A stretch of 64,000 bases of DNA from Streptomyces indicus (GTDB lineage: Bacteria > Actinomycetota > Actinomycetes > Streptomycetales > Streptomycetaceae): the NCBI RefSeq assembly GCF_900100315.1, contig NZ_FNFF01000006.1, positions 124,001 to 188,000 on the forward strand, read 5' to 3'. Shown one piece after another: positions 35,201 to 42,429 of this stretch. The notes under the pieces are model-generated. The model ran no database searches. It saw nothing but the letters and a program-made list of their open reading frames with translations, and was not told the DNA's origin. The stretch's first letter is position 1, and each line of letters starts with the position of its first letter. The position numbers were made by a program, and so were the translations under genes.

Positions 35201-36695
35201 GGACACGGAGCAGGGCAGGCGTCCGGCGCACGCCACCGACGAGGCCGTGCTCGACGCGGCACCGGCGGACGAGGGGTGGACCCCGACGGGCGAGCTGCCG
35301 TTCGAGGCCAGCCGCGGGTACGCGGCCGCGACCGGGCACAACGGCGGCGGCGAACCGTATCTGGTGGTGAAGGGCGCCCCCGAGGTGGTCCTGCCCGCCT
35401 GCCGTGATCTGCCCGAGCACGCGGCGGCCACCGCCGAGGAGCTCGCTGGGCAGGGCCTGCGGGTGCTCGCCGTGGCCGAGGCCCGCGAGGGCGATCTCGA
35501 ACAGCCGCTCAAGGACCTGGAGTTCACCGGTCTGCTCGCGCTCGCCGACCTGCCGCGCGCCACCTCCTCCGAACTCCTCGCCCAGCTGCGGGAGATGGGT
35601 GTCCTTCCGGTGATGCTCACCGGCGACCATCCGCAGACGGCGCAGGCGGTGGCCGCCCAGCTGGGCTGGCCCGAGGACGCGGGCGTGGTCACCGGGGACG
35701 AGCTCCTGGCCATGGACCGTTCGGGCCGCGCCCGCGCGCTGCACGGCGCCGGGGTGGTGGCGCGGGTCGCGCCGGAGCAGAAGCTCCAGGTGGTCGAGGC
35801 GCTCCAGGAGGCGGGCCGGGTGGTGGCGATGACCGGCGACGGCGCGAACGACGCGGCCGCGATCCGCGCGGCCGACGTGGGGATCGCGATCACCTCGCGC
35901 GGCTCGGCGGCCGCGCGCGGCTCCGCCGACATCGTCCTGACCAACGGCGATCTGTCCGTCCTCGCGGAGGCGATCCACGAGGGCCGCGCGCTCTGGCGCA
36001 GCGTCGCGGACGCGATCGCGATCCTCATCGGCGGCAATGCGGGCGAGGTCGCGTTCAGTGTGCTGGGCACGCTGATCTCCGGTGCGTCGCCGCTCTCCAC
36101 ACGGCAGTTGCTCCTGGTGAACCTGCTCACCGACATGTTCCCGGCGATGGCGGTCGCGGTCACCCCGAGCGACGACGAGGCAACCGCCGAGCGGGCCAGG
36201 ACCGAGCCCATGGGCGTACGGATCCTGGGCGCGCCGCTGCTGCGGCACATCCGGCGGCGCGGCGTGACCACCTGTCTGGGCGCCGTGGCCGCGTATCTGA
36301 TCGGCCGCTGGACTCCCGGTACGGAGCGCCGCGCCGGCACGATGGCGCTGTGCGGGGTGGTGGGCGCGCAGCTCGCGCAGACCCTCGCGGGCCGGCGGCG
36401 CAGCCCGCTGGTGTGGGCGACGGCGCTCGGCTCGGCCGCGGTGCTCGTCGCGCTCGTGCAGACGCCGGGCGTCAGCCACTTCTTCGGCTGCACGCCGCTC
36501 GGCCCGGTGGCCTGGGCCGGGGTCGCGGCGGCCATCGCCCTGGCCGGGCTCTCGCCGCACCTGGAGCAACTGCCGTTCGTACGGCGGTGTTACGAGGCGG
36601 CGGCCAGGGCGGCGGTGCGGCTGGCCGAGACGGGGCGCAGGGTGCGCGACGCCTCGGTGCGCGAGATGTCGGCGCCGGCCGCGTCAGCCGCCTGA
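32295..36695 (+). CDS. large P-type cation-transporting ATPase (CtpI-like)
   Basis: 1466 residues. The catalytic core has the P2-type order: TGES at 768-771, PEGLP at 882-886 in a membrane helix, DKTGT with D925 as the phosphorylated Asp, KGAPE at 1026-1030, and TGDGAND from 1180. PEGLP points to a P2-type (calcium or magnesium/sodium) rather than a heavy-metal pump. Ahead of the core are about 460 extra residues with a strand-helix unit (LAAHPDVLTAHWDDGLGRLILTAVG) and hydrophobic stretches, a layout shared with mycobacterial CtpI. The last 12 bases overlap the convergent STAS-ANTAR gene. Ion not proven. Confidence 0.9.
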   Translation: MVFSMPSGLSFAASAGAAAGLTAGVLRTVVSGADAVHGAVTRVEHVARNTLRGRSGTWRAGPRVHLPVRHADEAAPHGRSSRLTAAARKAAAELAAHPDVLTAHWDDGLGRLILTAVGDEAAEHLVAKARDLLAGHGLAADAPAVGEDGDDEDAPEETAHPGDTGAIRDAAGVLALDAAGVVAAVASRALRLPPSSRLVTAGVTLVRENPRARALLRGRFGRTGRDLLLAAANAAAHGAGQSPVSLLLDGTLRAGQLAEATARAAAFEALHDDLCAPGRQSLPAPEGVRPPLRVTPAQEYAAAAGAGSGAGAAAALLVKHDLAEAAEAVLAGSPKAARYGPAAFSSGLGLALARAGVLVRDGRRLRRLELADTLVVHPSALRPARDATGTDTGGGPERPPALDPMTEPVLDAARRAGLRLVLCGDPALGDVASVADEVAPAQRPFDEVVGALRDEGRVVLTVARIGTDDDAALVRGLLAGDLAVAVTDEDSALVWGADVLARGGLTDVWRLLTAIPAARRTGARSQALARAGAALSGLMVAGGGKGQSTPLLPGTRHAPVNGAAAVALFTGWRGALAVAAARPPAPRPRVPWHGLDPAEVRARLAEQRPAAPSTLDRLRGSAREATASVLRHKAAAPALWSLRFADAVRKELNDPLTPVLATGAAASALLGSVVDALLVVGAMDLNAMAGGVQRLRAEQALEGLAAGQKQKARRIQEGSRPDREHARTVDAARLSPGDEILLESGDVVPADARLVHEEGLEVDESSLTGESLPVPKQTDPTPGAPVAERHCMVFEGTIVVAGRARAVVVATDRHTEAGRATSLAARTPPAAGVQARLRELTGKALPLTLFGGATVSALSLLRGTPLRRAVGGGVAVAVAAVPEGLPLVATVAQMAAARRLSRRGMLVRTPRTLEALGRVDTVCFDKTGTLTENRLRLSRVAAPDGTVYAADEEAAERILRLAARACPPVDTEQGRRPAHATDEAVLDAAPADEGWTPTGELPFEASRGYAAATGHNGGGEPYLVVKGAPEVVLPACRDLPEHAAATAEELAGQGLRVLAVAEAREGDLEQPLKDLEFTGLLALADLPRATSSELLAQLREMGVLPVMLTGDHPQTAQAVAAQLGWPEDAGVVTGDELLAMDRSGRARALHGAGVVARVAPEQKLQVVEALQEAGRVVAMTGDGANDAAAIRAADVGIAITSRGSAAARGSADIVLTNGDLSVLAEAIHEGRALWRSVADAIAILIGGNAGEVAFSVLGTLISGASPLSTRQLLLVNLLTDMFPAMAVAVTPSDDEATAERARTEPMGVRILGAPLLRHIRRRGVTTCLGAVAAYLIGRWTPGTERRAGTMALCGVVGAQLAQTLAGRRRSPLVWATALGSAAVLVALVQTPGVSHFFGCTPLGPVAWAGVAAAIALAGLSPHLEQLPFVRRCYEAAARAAVRLAETGRRVRDASVREMSAPAASAA

Positions 36696-37748
36696 CCGGG
36701 TCGCACCGGACCGCGGGCCGCGTGTGGGTGCGCGGGTGGGCTGCATGTCGGTGGGCGGGGCGGGTGCGCCAGTGGGCTGCGTGTTGTCGGTGGGCGGGGC
36801 GGGCGCGTCGGTGTACTCCGCGGCGTCCCCGGGGCCGGAACCGGTCGACGGCGCCGAGCCGTTCACCCGGCGCGGGACCGGGCCCGGCACGGGGGCGGGC
36901 TGATGCGCCGGGGCGGGCCCGTGATTCGGGGCCGACCCGTGCTTCGGAGCCGACGCTTGCCCCGGGGCCGCCCCATGCTTCGGAGCGGACCCGTTCGACG
37001 AAGCCGCCCCATGCTCCGGAGCCGACCCGTTCGACGAGACCTCCGCGGGCCGCTCCGACGCCGACGCCGCGCTCCGGGCCGTCAGACGGCCGACCGCGGC
37101 CGCGACCTCCTGCTGCACCTGCGGGTCCACCGTCTCCTCGGCCGTACCGGCGTCGAGGAGCATCCGCGCCACCTCGTGCAGCTTGATGTTGGTGTGCTGG
37201 GAGACCTCGACCAGTACGGTCCAGGCGTCCTCGGCGTCCAGCCGGAACGTGGCCATGAGGAGGCCGCGCGCCATGTCGATGACGGGACGGGTTTCCATGG
37301 CCCTGCGCAGATGGGCGAGCTCGGTCCGCAGCTCCTCCCCCTCCTGCGCGTCCTCGCCCTCCGGCCAGCCGGCCAGCAGGGCGAGGGAGTCGGTGACGGA
37401 CAGGACCCGGATCAGCAGCGGGCTCGCGGCCCGCAGGACCAGCGTCCGGTCCTGCTCCAGGGCCTGCTCGCGCAGGCTCAGGAGCACGTTGAGCCCGGTG
37501 GCGTCGCAGAAGCCCACACGGCTCAGGTCCAGGTCGATCCCGGTCTGCGAGTCCTCGAGCGCCGCCGCGAGGGCGTCCGCGAGGGCGGGACCGCTGTCCA
37601 GGTCGATCTCGCCGCCGACCACGATGTGCCGGCGCGGCCCGACCTCGTACACCTCGACGACCAGCTGCCCCGACGGCCCGGGCACCGGCCCAGGGCTGGG
37701 CGGTGCGGCGCTGCCCGGGACGGCAGTCGTCGACTGGTGGTCGGACAT
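36684..37748 (-). CDS. STAS domain - ANTAR domain regulator
   Basis: 354 residues. Residues 25-125: STAS domain of anti-sigma antagonists (VVEVYEVGPRRHIVVGGEIDLDSGPALADALAAALED, then LDLSRVGFCDATGLNVLLSLREQA with the usual Ser replaced by Asp-Ala-Thr). Residues 138-200: ANTAR RNA-binding domain (LRRAMETRPVIDMARGLLMATFRLDAEDAWTVLVEVSQHTNIKLHEVARMLLD), a three-helix fold that binds paired hairpins and prevents termination. The last 150 residues are low-complexity with imperfect SSNGSAPEHGAA-like repeats. GGGGAG lies 8 bases before the ATG. It diverges from the winged-helix gene at 37892 across the inverted repeat 37836-37864. Confidence 0.88.
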   Translation of the reverse strand: MSDHQSTTAVPGSAAPPSPGPVPGPSGQLVVEVYEVGPRRHIVVGGEIDLDSGPALADALAAALEDSQTGIDLDLSRVGFCDATGLNVLLSLREQALEQDRTLVLRAASPLLIRVLSVTDSLALLAGWPEGEDAQEGEELRTELAHLRRAMETRPVIDMARGLLMATFRLDAEDAWTVLVEVSQHTNIKLHEVARMLLDAGTAEETVDPQVQQEVAAAVGRLTARSAASASERPAEVSSNGSAPEHGAASSNGSAPKHGAAPGQASAPKHGSAPNHGPAPAHQPAPVPGPVPRRVNGSAPSTGSGPGDAAEYTDAPAPPTDNTQPTGAPAPPTDMQPTRAPTRGPRSGATRSGG

Positions 37749-37835
37749 GGCGTCGGCTCCCCGGATGTGCCTGCACCCTGGCGTAACGGAATCCCATCTC
37801 CAGAGTCGTCTGACAGAACTTACGCGTCAAGCGAT

Positions 37836-37864
37836 ACAGGAAATTGTTTTCGTCTATTTCCTGT
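37836..37864. promoter_or_regulatory. operator-like perfect inverted repeat between STAS-ANTAR and winged-helix genes
   Basis: ACAGGAAAT (37836-37844) and ATTTCCTGT (37856-37864): 9-base arms, 11-base AT-rich spacer, 27 bases before the winged-helix start. Very AT-rich for this chromosome. Likely site for the neighbouring winged-helix protein or for another dimeric regulator acting on both genes. Confidence 0.6.
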
Positions 37865-37891
37865 CGCGAATGGTACGTCTACCCTGAAGCC

Positions 37892-38251
37892 ATGAGTGGC
37901 GTACCAGAACCTCACTCCGGGTGGACCTTCCTGACCAACCACGCCCGTGTGCTGGCCACGATCGCGGATGAACCGTCCTCACGGATCCGTGACATCGCGG
38001 CCCACTGCCGGCTGACGGAACGGGCGGTGCAGCGGATCATCGGCGACCTCGAAGCCGCGGGATACCTCTCGCACACGCGCGAGGGACGTTCCAACACGTA
38101 CCGCATCGAGCCGAGCAACCCGCTGCGGCACCCGGCCGAGGCCGGGCTCACCGTGGCCTCGCTCCTGACCGTGCTGGCGCGGCACGACAAGCAGCGCGCG
38201 GACGACGGGCAGCGCACGGGCAGCGGACAGCGCGCCGACGCGAGCCAGTAG
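37892..38251 (+). CDS. small winged-helix (MarR/ArsR-like) regulator
   Basis: 119 residues. A single winged-helix domain covers residues 8-75: WTFLTNHARVLATIADEPSSRIRDIAAHCRLTERAVQRIIGDLEAAGYLSHTREGRSNTYRIE, in the one-domain style of small MarR/DprA-like repressors. The tail is a Gln/Arg-rich repeat. ATG 37892 lies 27 bases after the perfect inverted repeat 37836-37864, which is probably its own operator. No ligand domain, so it either acts constitutively or works with another protein. Confidence 0.82.
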   Translation: MSGVPEPHSGWTFLTNHARVLATIADEPSSRIRDIAAHCRLTERAVQRIIGDLEAAGYLSHTREGRSNTYRIEPSNPLRHPAEAGLTVASLLTVLARHDKQRADDGQRTGSGQRADASQ

Positions 38252-38258
38252 GACGCCG

Positions 38259-38350
38259 CGCGGACGCGAACCGGCAGGACAGGACGCGGACCGGCAGGTC
38301 GGCACGCGGACGCGAACCGGTGCGGCGGGAGGCGGACGCGAACCGGCAGG
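38259..38350. repeat. imperfect direct repeats of about 20 bp after the winged-helix gene
   Basis: At least three recognisable copies of the type CGCGGACGCGAACCGGCAGG at 38259-38278, 38304-38320 and 38331-38350, with a shorter one (GACGCGGACCGGCAGG) at 38283. They continue the repetitive Arg/Gly coding style of the gene's 3' end and may be left-over slippage products. Confidence 0.7.
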
Positions 38351-38428
38351 GCGTGCGCTCGCGCGCGTGCCCGGACCGGCACGCGGCCGGCCCGGGCACG
38401 AGGGTTGCGCAGTGCGGTCGGCGCCGCG

Positions 38429-38695
38429 TCAGCGCCGCCGGACCTTCACCCTGTCGAGCGCGGCGACGCCGAGTGCGGCAAGGCCGATCTGGAAGAGCCA
38501 CTCGACCCAGTCGACTCCTTCGGTGTCGGCGACATCGAACGCCGAGGCGATGGCCGAGCCGACGAACGCGGCCACGATCCCCACCACGATGGTCCACAGC
38601 ACGCCGATGCGCTGACGCCCCGGAACGACCAGCCTGCCGATCACGCCGATCACGATTCCGATCACTATCGCGCTGATGACACCCGAGATTTCCAT
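38429..38695 (-). CDS. GlsB/YeaQ/YmgE family stress-response membrane protein
   Basis: 88 residues with three membrane segments: VISAIVIGIVIGVIGRLV, VLWTIVVGIVAAFVGSAIASAF, and LFQIGLAALGVAAL. GRLVVPG is the family-typical turn. The ATG at 38695 has GGAGGAG 9 bases upstream. Members are small inner-membrane proteins of unknown mechanism seen in stress responses. It is convergent with the end of the winged-helix gene, and diverges from the TetR gene. Confidence 0.85.
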   Translation of the reverse strand: MEISGVISAIVIGIVIGVIGRLVVPGRQRIGVLWTIVVGIVAAFVGSAIASAFDVADTEGVDWVEWLFQIGLAALGVAALDRVKVRRR

Positions 38696-38875
38696 GAGCG
38701 TTGTCTCCTCCGCTTCCTCATCCGGATGACGAGTGCCCCGAAAACCGCGGCTCACCTCCGCGGACGGCACGAACACGGCCGCGGGGACCGGCAGTCGGGC
38801 CGGCGGGGCCCGGGCCTGCGGGTCCGCACCGCACGCGGACTCCGGACGTGTGTGAACGGCGGATATTGTGACGGG

Positions 38876-39565
38876 ATGGCGCAGAAGACCGGCGGAGAGC
38901 CGCAGATCGACGGACGCTCCACCCGCTGGGACGAGCACAAGGCACAGCGGCAGGTCGAGTGGGTGGACGCGGCGGTGGCGCTCATCGAGGAGGAGGGCGC
39001 GGTCTTCGGTGTGCAGCGGCTCGCGGAGCGCGTGGGAGTGCCGCGCTCGGTGCTGTACCGGCACTTCAAGGACCGTGCCTCGCTGGACGAGTTGATCCGC
39101 CGCCGCGTGGTGGAGTCGTTCATGCGGCGGATGGAGCCCACGCTCACCTTCGACGGGACGATCGAGGAGTCCGTACGCCGGGTGGTGAGCGCCCACCTGG
39201 ACTGGGTGTCCCAACACCCGCGCCTGTACGCGTACATGGGCGTCGGCGAGCACGCGATGGGCGACGGCTCGCTGGTCGCGGACACCAAGACCGCCATCGC
39301 CCTCATGCTGGGCGAGCGGTTCGGCGAGGTGCTCGAGGCGCTCGGAGTGCGCGGGGCACCGATCCGGTCGGTCGCCGTGGGCATCGTGGGGTTCGTGGAC
39401 ACGGCGGTGAACCAGTGGGTGCGCGACCCCCAACGTGAGCTGTCCGAGGAGGAGTTGCGCACGATGCTGTGCCGCTCGGTGTGGGCGGTGCTCGACGCGA
39501 CCCTCAGGAACTTGGGCGTGGAGCTGTCCCCGGACCAGCGGGTGTCGGACCTGGAGAGGGCCTGA
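38876..39565 (+). CDS. TetR/AcrR family transcriptional regulator
   Basis: 229 residues. N-terminal HTH at about residues 28-72: WVDAAVALIEEEGAVFGVQRLAERVGVPRSVLYRHFKDRASLDELIRRRV. The C-terminal all-helix ligand domain includes AVGIVGFVDTAVNQWV and ELSEEELRTMLCRSVWAVLDATL. TATTGT at 38864-38869 ends 6 bases before the ATG, so the message may be leaderless. It converges on the fprB-like gene and is the probable controller of the oxygenase operon to the right, because no other regulator is near and such trios are usually linked to a TetR. Confidence 0.92.
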   Translation: MAQKTGGEPQIDGRSTRWDEHKAQRQVEWVDAAVALIEEEGAVFGVQRLAERVGVPRSVLYRHFKDRASLDELIRRRVVESFMRRMEPTLTFDGTIEESVRRVVSAHLDWVSQHPRLYAYMGVGEHAMGDGSLVADTKTAIALMLGERFGEVLEALGVRGAPIRSVAVGIVGFVDTAVNQWVRDPQRELSEEELRTMLCRSVWAVLDATLRNLGVELSPDQRVSDLERA

Positions 39566-39611
39566 GCGTCCGGGCCCAGGCCCCGCCCCGTACCGAGCGG
39601 CGGTGCGCCGG

Positions 39612-41285
39612 TCAGGCGCGTACCGGAGCCGCTGGCGCGGTCGAGGCCGCGGCGGCCCGGCGCAGCGCGCCGAGGTCCGTGAGCTTCACGCGGGGACGGC
39701 CCTGGGACTCCCCCGCCGCCCGTTCCGTACGGTCGATCGCACGCCACTCCTCCAGGCCGAGCGCGCCGGGCGCCATGTCCGCACCGGCCTCCGGCTGTGC
39801 CAGGCGACCGGCGGCGAAGTCGTCGAGGAGCGACTCCACGGTCTCCTGGGCGCAGGTCTTGTTGGTGCCGATGAAGCCGGTCGGACCGCGCTTGATCCAG
39901 CCCGCGACGTAGACACCGGGCTCGACCCGGCCGCCGTCGTGCGGGACGGTCGCGGTCCGCTCGTCGAAGGGCAGCCCGGGCACGGGCCGGGCGCGGTAGC
40001 CGACGGAGCGCAGCACGAGACCGGTCTCCAGGGTCTCGACGGGTCCGGCGGGCCGGGCGCGCACGGTGCCGTCCGCGTCGGTGTGCAGCTCGGTGGGGGT
40101 GATCTCCAGGGCCCGTACGCGCTCGTCGCCCGTGAGCCGTGCCGGGGCGGCCAGGAAGCGCAGGGTGATACGGCGGCGGCCCTCGACCGGGGTGCGGGCC
40201 GCCAGTTGCGCGAGCAGCCGAATCTTCTCGCCGACGCCGACGCCGACGCCGGCACCGGCGGGGTCGTCGGCGTGGGCAGCACGAGTGGGGTCGATCGGCA
40301 GATCCGCGGGCCAGCCCTCCACCGTGACGTCCACGTCGTCCAGGGCGGAGAGCGCAAGGAGTTCGGGCACGGTGAAGGCGGCCTGGGCCGGACCGCGGCG
40401 CCCCAGGAGGACGACCTCGCGGACCCGGCTCGCGCGCAGTGCGGCGAGCGCACGGTCGGATATGTCGGTACGGGCCAGGGCCTCGGGGTCGGCCGTCAGG
40501 ATGCGGGCCACGTCGAGGGCGACGTTGCCGTTGCCGACGACGACGGCGCGTGCGGTGTCGAGGCGGTACACGGTGTCCGCGTGGTCGGGGTGGCCGTTGT
40601 ACCAGGCCACGAACTCCGTGGCGGACACACTGCCGGGCAGGTCCTCGCCCTCGATGCCGAGCCGTTTGTCGGTGGCCGCGCCGACCGCGTAGATCACCGC
40701 GTGGTGGGTACGCAGCAGGTCGGCGTGGGTGAGGTCGGTGCCGACCTCGACGCCGAGCCGGTAGCGGAAGCCGGGCTGCGACTCGATGGCCCGGAAGAGC
40801 TCGGTGACCTGCTTGGTGTCCTGGTGGTCGGGGGCGACCCCGGCCCGCGCGAGCCCGTACGGGGTCGGGAGCCGGTCGAACACGGTGACGCGCACGCCGG
40901 GGTGGCGCAGCAGCTCGTCGGCCGCGAACAGCCCGGCGGGCCCGGCCCCGACCACCGCCACCGACAACTCGCCCGCGGCCAGGGTGCGTTGCCGCGGCAG
41001 CACGTACATGGGCGCGCGGTCGTCGTGCGGATTCTCCTTGTAGTAAGAGGCGTTCAGCTCCAGGAACGGCAACTCCCCCGGAGCCAGGGCCGTATGGGGC
41101 TTCAGCGCGTCCACCGGGCAGGCCGTCGTACAGGCACCGCAGTCCACGCAGGTGCGCGGATCGACGTACAGCATCTCCGCGGTGCCGAAGCCGGGCTCGC
41201 CCGGTGCGGGGTGGATGCAGTTGACGGGGCAGGCCAGCACGCAGGAGGCGTCGGCGCAGCAGGATCGGGTGACGACGTACGGCAC
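39612..41285 (-). CDS. FprB-type ferredoxin-NADP reductase with fused ferredoxin
   Basis: 557 residues. N-terminal 7Fe/8Fe-type ferredoxin, residues 1-65: SCCADASCVLACPVNCIH and CVDCGACTTACPVDAL carry the Cys ligands for two iron-sulfur clusters. The remainder is the FAD/NADP reductase of the adrenodoxin-reductase group: VAVVGAGPAGLFAADELL and VVVGNGNVALDVARIL, then a C-terminal Rossmann pair. It passes electrons from NADPH to a ferredoxin and here probably to the diiron protein encoded just upstream in the operon. Length matches mycobacterial FprB. GTG start, third gene of the operon (42430-43953, 41364-42338, then this). Confidence 0.93.
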   Translation of the reverse strand: MPYVVTRSCCADASCVLACPVNCIHPAPGEPGFGTAEMLYVDPRTCVDCGACTTACPVDALKPHTALAPGELPFLELNASYYKENPHDDRAPMYVLPRQRTLAAGELSVAVVGAGPAGLFAADELLRHPGVRVTVFDRLPTPYGLARAGVAPDHQDTKQVTELFRAIESQPGFRYRLGVEVGTDLTHADLLRTHHAVIYAVGAATDKRLGIEGEDLPGSVSATEFVAWYNGHPDHADTVYRLDTARAVVVGNGNVALDVARILTADPEALARTDISDRALAALRASRVREVVLLGRRGPAQAAFTVPELLALSALDDVDVTVEGWPADLPIDPTRAAHADDPAGAGVGVGVGEKIRLLAQLAARTPVEGRRRITLRFLAAPARLTGDERVRALEITPTELHTDADGTVRARPAGPVETLETGLVLRSVGYRARPVPGLPFDERTATVPHDGGRVEPGVYVAGWIKRGPTGFIGTNKTCAQETVESLLDDFAAGRLAQPEAGADMAPGALGLEEWRAIDRTERAAGESQGRPRVKLTDLGALRRAAAASTAPAAPVRA

Positions 41286-41363
41286 GGCGGGCTGGTCTCC
41301 GTTCGGGCGTTCAGATGGCAGGGCGCACAGGAGGTGAGGCCGTCAAGTGGAGCGGACCGGCGC

Positions 41364-42338
41364 TCAGTCGGTGACGGCGTGCGGGACGGGCTCGCCCCGG
41401 AAGCGCGCGGGACGGCCGGCGATGCGCAGGGCCTTCCACACCGGACGCGACGCTTTGTTCATCAGACCGATCTCCTCGGCGAGCATCCGCACGTCGGAGA
41501 AGAGATCGTGCAGCATCTTGCGGCCGTCCTCGGACTTCCAGAAGACCTCCTTGACCACCCAGGCCGGAATCCCCACCTCCGCCGCGGACTTGCGGTCGGG
41601 GATCATGATGACGTCGCACAGGACGCGCATGATCACCGGGAAGAGCAGGGACAGCGCGCCGCGCCGCGCCTTGCCGTAGCGCGGGACACGGAGCCGCAGG
41701 AACTCGTGCGCGAAGGAGATGTGCCGCGCCTCCTCGGCAATGTGGATCTGCATGATCCGCTGCGGCAGCGGGTGCACCGGCTCACCACTGCGCAGGGCGG
41801 CCTTCTGCAGATGGTCGATGGGCTCCTCACCGGCCAGGATGCCGGTGAAGAAGGCCTCGGGGTACAGCGATCCGAACAGCGGCAGCACCCGGCTGAGCTG
41901 CCGGAACCAGCGCTTGCCGCCGGGTGTGTCCACGCCGGTGCGGTTCACCAGCTCCTGGAACATCTGGGTGTGGTGGGTCTCCTCGGTGATCTCGTGCGTG
42001 AGATACCGGAACTCCTCGTTGCGGTTGCCCAGTTGGTAGACGTAGTCGAGCGCCCCGCGCATCAGCAGGTTCTCGAACTGCATGCCCACCTTGGCGATGG
42101 TCGCCCAGCGCCAGATCCCGATGCGGATCTGCACGTCGAGCGGCTGCTCCTTGTACCAGGGGTGGGCGCCGAGCGCGTCCGCCGAGGTGAGCACCCACCG
42201 CGGATCGCTGGTGTCCACGGCGAACTCGGGGTCGTCCCACTTGATGTCGGTGAAGGCGTTGAAGTTGACGTTCACGGAGCCCTCCGACAGCGTCCGCAGG
42301 CGCTCGTCGTAGGCCTTCCTGGTCAGATTCGCGGTCAT
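41364..42338 (-). CDS. AurF-like diiron N-oxygenase family protein
   Basis: 324 residues, all-helical diiron fold. The metal-binding ExnE/H sets are seen: QFENLLMRGALDYVYQLG, FRYLTHEITEETHHTQMFQEL (EITEETHH), and MQIHIAEEARHISFAHEFL (AEEARH with HEF). AurF oxidises an aryl amine to a nitro or hydroxylamine product, but relatives hydroxylate other substrates, so the reaction is not known. GAGGAC lies close before the ATG. Second in an operon with an upstream flavin monooxygenase and a downstream ferredoxin-fused reductase, which can supply the two electrons per turnover. Confidence 0.9.
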   Translation of the reverse strand: MTANLTRKAYDERLRTLSEGSVNVNFNAFTDIKWDDPEFAVDTSDPRWVLTSADALGAHPWYKEQPLDVQIRIGIWRWATIAKVGMQFENLLMRGALDYVYQLGNRNEEFRYLTHEITEETHHTQMFQELVNRTGVDTPGGKRWFRQLSRVLPLFGSLYPEAFFTGILAGEEPIDHLQKAALRSGEPVHPLPQRIMQIHIAEEARHISFAHEFLRLRVPRYGKARRGALSLLFPVIMRVLCDVIMIPDRKSAAEVGIPAWVVKEVFWKSEDGRKMLHDLFSDVRMLAEEIGLMNKASRPVWKALRIAGRPARFRGEPVPHAVTD

Positions 42339-42429
42339 CGTCGTCCTCGGTTGTCGGCTCGGAGGACCCCCGGGGCGCGGGGGCGTCGGGGCGTGCTGCT
42401 GGTGCGGTACGGGACGTAGGCCCGTGCGG

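Noticed and set aside
30762..36569. 1935-residue open frame opposite the P-type ATPase
   Set aside because: Same cause; Arg/Pro/Ala-rich shadow of a GC-rich gene without a ribosome binding site, while the plus-strand gene has all P-type motifs.
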